The notes beneath the pieces were generated by a model that saw only the letters and a list, made by a program, of their open reading frames with translations, was not told where the DNA came from and did no database searches. 64,000 nt of DNA from Marinomonas atlantica (GTDB lineage: Bacteria > Pseudomonadota > Gammaproteobacteria > Pseudomonadales > Marinomonadaceae): the NCBI RefSeq assembly GCF_001639725.1, contig NZ_LTAW01000002.1, positions 248,001 through 312,000 on the forward strand. The letters run 5' to 3'. Shown here piece by piece: positions 61,978-64,000 of this stretch (its first letter is position 1; every line of letters starts with the position of its first letter). Position numbers and translations under genes: made by a program.

Positions 61978-63456
61978 GTGCATAAAGCGAGAGAAAGAAA
62001 TTGGGTAAAAGAGCTGTTCATAGTGATTGTCACGGGCTGTTTCTTTTTATTTACAGCTTCGTCAATTGCCCAGACTAAGAATGAAATTGGGTTGACCCAA
62101 GATGAATTAGATTATCTTAGCGCTAAGAAAATATTGCGGGTGTGTGTTGATCCTGATCGGATGCCTTTTGATGGGGTAGATGAAGTCGGACAACACACTG
62201 GCCTATCAAAAGATTACTTTGATATTTTCTCGCGCATGCTAGACATAAAAATGATCGTTCCAGAAACTTTGGACTGGGATGATCTGATTAACAAAGCTAA
62301 AGACCGCGAATGTGATGTGGTCTCTCAGATCAATGCCAGCGAAAGTCGTAAAACTTTCCTCGATTTTACGTCTCCTTATTTTAATCTACCGTTAGCCGTT
62401 GTTACGCGCTATGACAGGATCTTTGTTGAAGAAAGCCTTGAGGGCGCTGGTACACGTTTTGCCGTGATCAAAGGTGACATTGCTATTGAGAAGCTTAAAC
62501 AGCGTTATCCACGGATTGATCTTATTGAAGTCAGAAATAATATTCAGGCTATGGAGCTGGTGTACGACGGAGAAGTCTTTGGTTATATCGGAGCACAGGG
62601 GGCCGTTGCTTTTGCTATTCAGTCCCTTGATTTGAATAAATTGGCAGTGACTGGCAGTTTGCCACTTCGATATGAGCTTTCTGTTGCGACTCGTAATGAT
62701 GAGCCGTTATTAGGCAGTGCGTTTGAAAAGGCCGTTCTTAACCTTGATCCTAAAGAGGGGCAGAGTATTCGAGATAAGTGGATCGCGATTATGATAGAGG
62801 AAGTGCCTGACTATACTTTGTTGTGGTTGGCCTTGTTAGTTTTAGGCACTGTGATTGTTGTTTCTTTACATTGGAATCGTCGCCTAGCCAAAGCGAACCG
62901 GAAAGTTCGGGATACTCTTAATGATTTGCATAAAGCGCAGACTCAGCTCGAAAATCAGAACAAAATTTTCAAGCAACAGTCGATCACCGATACTCTCACA
63001 GGAATTTATAATCGTCTGAAACTGGATGAAGAACTTTCTTATGCGATTGAGCTATCTGATCGCACTAAATGTGAATTCTCTATCATTTTGTTGGACATAG
63101 ATAACTTCAAACTGATGAATGACCAGTTCGGCCATCTTTTTGGTGACGAACTATTGAGATCTTTTTCTGACATATTAGTAAGCTCTATTGGTGAAAACGA
63201 TACAGTTGGACGTTGGGGTGGTGAAGAGTTTCTTGTCATCAGCCCCAACACTGGTCTAGAAGAGGCTAAGAAACTGGCCGAATTCCTGAGAGTGCAAATA
63301 GCAGGACACAAATTTGCTGAGGAAAAGACGTTAAGTGCCAGCTTAGGTGTTGCTGTTTACCAATCAGGTGAAAAAGAAGGTTCCTTGATTGGGCGTGTTG
63401 ATAAGGCTCTGTATCGAGCCAAAAAGAGAGGCCGTAATTGCATTGATGTTGGTTAA
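61978..63456 (+). CDS. diguanylate cyclase with periplasmic solute-binding sensor domain
   Basis: A 492-residue membrane protein. A signal-like N-terminal helix is followed by a family-3 solute-binding domain (LRVCVDPDRMPFDGVDE and GDIAIEKLKQRYP), one membrane helix (LLWLALLVLGTVIVVSL) and a C-terminal GGDEF domain with intact GGEEF at 414-418 and an upstream coiled coil. It should make c-di-GMP when an amino acid or similar ligand binds. GTG 61978 follows AAAGGAAAGG; the frame opens at TTG 61924 without a clear site. Confidence 0.9.
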   Translation: MHKARERNWVKELFIVIVTGCFFLFTASSIAQTKNEIGLTQDELDYLSAKKILRVCVDPDRMPFDGVDEVGQHTGLSKDYFDIFSRMLDIKMIVPETLDWDDLINKAKDRECDVVSQINASESRKTFLDFTSPYFNLPLAVVTRYDRIFVEESLEGAGTRFAVIKGDIAIEKLKQRYPRIDLIEVRNNIQAMELVYDGEVFGYIGAQGAVAFAIQSLDLNKLAVTGSLPLRYELSVATRNDEPLLGSAFEKAVLNLDPKEGQSIRDKWIAIMIEEVPDYTLLWLALLVLGTVIVVSLHWNRRLAKANRKVRDTLNDLHKAQTQLENQNKIFKQQSITDTLTGIYNRLKLDEELSYAIELSDRTKCEFSIILLDIDNFKLMNDQFGHLFGDELLRSFSDILVSSIGENDTVGRWGGEEFLVISPNTGLEEAKKLAEFLRVQIAGHKFAEEKTLSASLGVAVYQSGEKEGSLIGRVDKALYRAKKRGRNCIDVG

Positions 63457-63580
63457 CAAAACTTGATGCGTTATGGCAGATGACGTTAATTTGGATTAGT
63501 TAAAATTAACTTTTACAGTTGATGAGTGCAATGGTCATCCGTTTGAAATAGGTGCTGTTTCTAATCTGAGGTTCTATTAA

Positions 63581-64000
63581 GTGAGTGACAATATGGATAA
63601 GACCGTTTCTTTGGTTCATAAAGCTAAAAAGTGGATGACATTTATTGTCCTTATACTAATGACCTTAATTGTTGCTCTGGCAATAGTAGAGCTGGGTATT
63701 ATTCTATTTTTAGACATATTCGATCCTACAGACGATGTTCTTTTCTTGGAAATAGACGAGCTGTTTCAGATCTTTGGCTTTTTCTTCATTATTCTCATTG
63801 GGTTTGAGCTGGTCGAGACAGTCGAAATGTATTTCAAAGATAACGTTATACATGCCGAGGTAGTATTGCTGGTTGCGGTGATAGCGGTTGCTCGTAAAGT
63901 GATTCTACTTGATTTAGACAAGTATGAGCCTTTAGCCATTATTGGGTTAGGGGTTATCATTTTTAGCCTAGGCGGTTGTTACTGGCTGATAAAACACAGT
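63581..64000 (+). CDS. PsiE-family membrane protein (partial, runs off the window)
   Basis: A reading frame of 140 codons without a stop, cut by the window end. It contains four predicted helices (FIVLILMTLIVALAIVELGII first) and the PsiE-type block FELVETVEMYFKDN followed by VARKVILLDL. PsiE is a phosphate-starvation-inducible protein of unknown function. GTG 63581 follows GAGG at 9 bp; ATG 63593 is the alternative. Confidence 0.75.
   Translation, partial: MSDNMDKTVSLVHKAKKWMTFIVLILMTLIVALAIVELGIILFLDIFDPTDDVLFLEIDELFQIFGFFFIILIGFELVETVEMYFKDNVIHAEVVLLVAVIAVARKVILLDLDKYEPLAIIGLGVIIFSLGGCYWLIKHS

Noticed and set aside
1-64000. CRISPR arrays, rRNA genes and known defence systems
   Set aside because: No regularly spaced repeats, rRNA segments or recognisable cas, restriction-modification or other defence genes were seen by eye.

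Overview
The window looks like a chromosomal piece of a marine gammaproteobacterium, most like Marinomonas or a close relative in the Oceanospirillales (inference). The reasons are moderate GC, TRAP and BCCT transporters, a mannose-isomerase-type AGE protein, a Fur-controlled fagA-fumC pair, and many c-di-GMP and sensory proteins. The host genes use good Shine-Dalgarno sites and tight operons.

Layout. (1) 34-1413: L-serine dehydratase. (2) 1496-16896: a catabolic block. A MarR regulator and a TRAP transporter (dctP-Q-M type) read leftward. Divergently come a CoA-transferase and thiolase, a strong terminator, then an operon of crotonase, short-chain dehydrogenase, acyl-CoA dehydrogenase, feruloyl-CoA-synthase-like ligase, ETF beta, ETF alpha and ETF:quinone oxidoreductase. 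Together these could import an organic acid, activate it with CoA, beta-oxidise its side chain and pass the electrons to quinone. Palindromes built from TTGTA/TACAA or TTGTT/AACAA half-sites lie at the control points and suggest one MarR-type regulon. (3) 16971-23154: mannose-isomerase-like epimerase, an MHYT hybrid kinase with an HD-GYP partner, and a cytochrome c lipoprotein.

(4) 23228-35170: a genomic island of about 11.9 kb integrated in the 3' half of tRNA-Arg(CCG). The intact tRNA gene (35138-35214) forms one end and a 33-bp copy of its 3' end (23228-23260) the other. The left part is debris: an acyltransferase tail, an XRE remnant, an IS5-group element and a broken serine beta-lactamase. 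The centre is an intact AT-rich module: LysR regulator, BCCT transporter, Fe(II)/2-oxoglutarate dioxygenase of the HalD/BesD-like group, a DddP-like M24 metalloenzyme and an AlaE-like exporter. The right part holds a 5' fragment of an aldehyde dehydrogenase fused tail to tail with an integrase that has lost its catalytic tyrosine, a frameshifted excisionase and an XRE regulator. The element is therefore stranded. The central module is the best candidate for an undescribed pathway, probably uptake and breakdown of a betaine-like compatible solute.

(5) 35404-49989: DUF4394 protein, cupredoxin-like protein coupled to a GGDEF-EAL protein, dienelactone-hydrolase-like enzyme, GST, AroQ, a BdlA-like PAS-PAS-MCP, a PcaQ-like LysR, PepQ, cytochrome b561, SOS-controlled YebG, MscS channel, a YceB-like lipoprotein and SlyD. 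(6) 50221-54254: Fur box, fagA-fumC, PepSY membrane protein, DUF2946 and DUF3820 proteins. (7) 54255-56414: a palindrome-rich stretch and one or two integron-cassette-like units with attC-like sites. (8) 56550-64000: a TPR/LicD-like/cytidylyltransferase fusion, pqiABC, a periplasmic-sensor diguanylate cyclase, and a PsiE-family gene cut by the window end.
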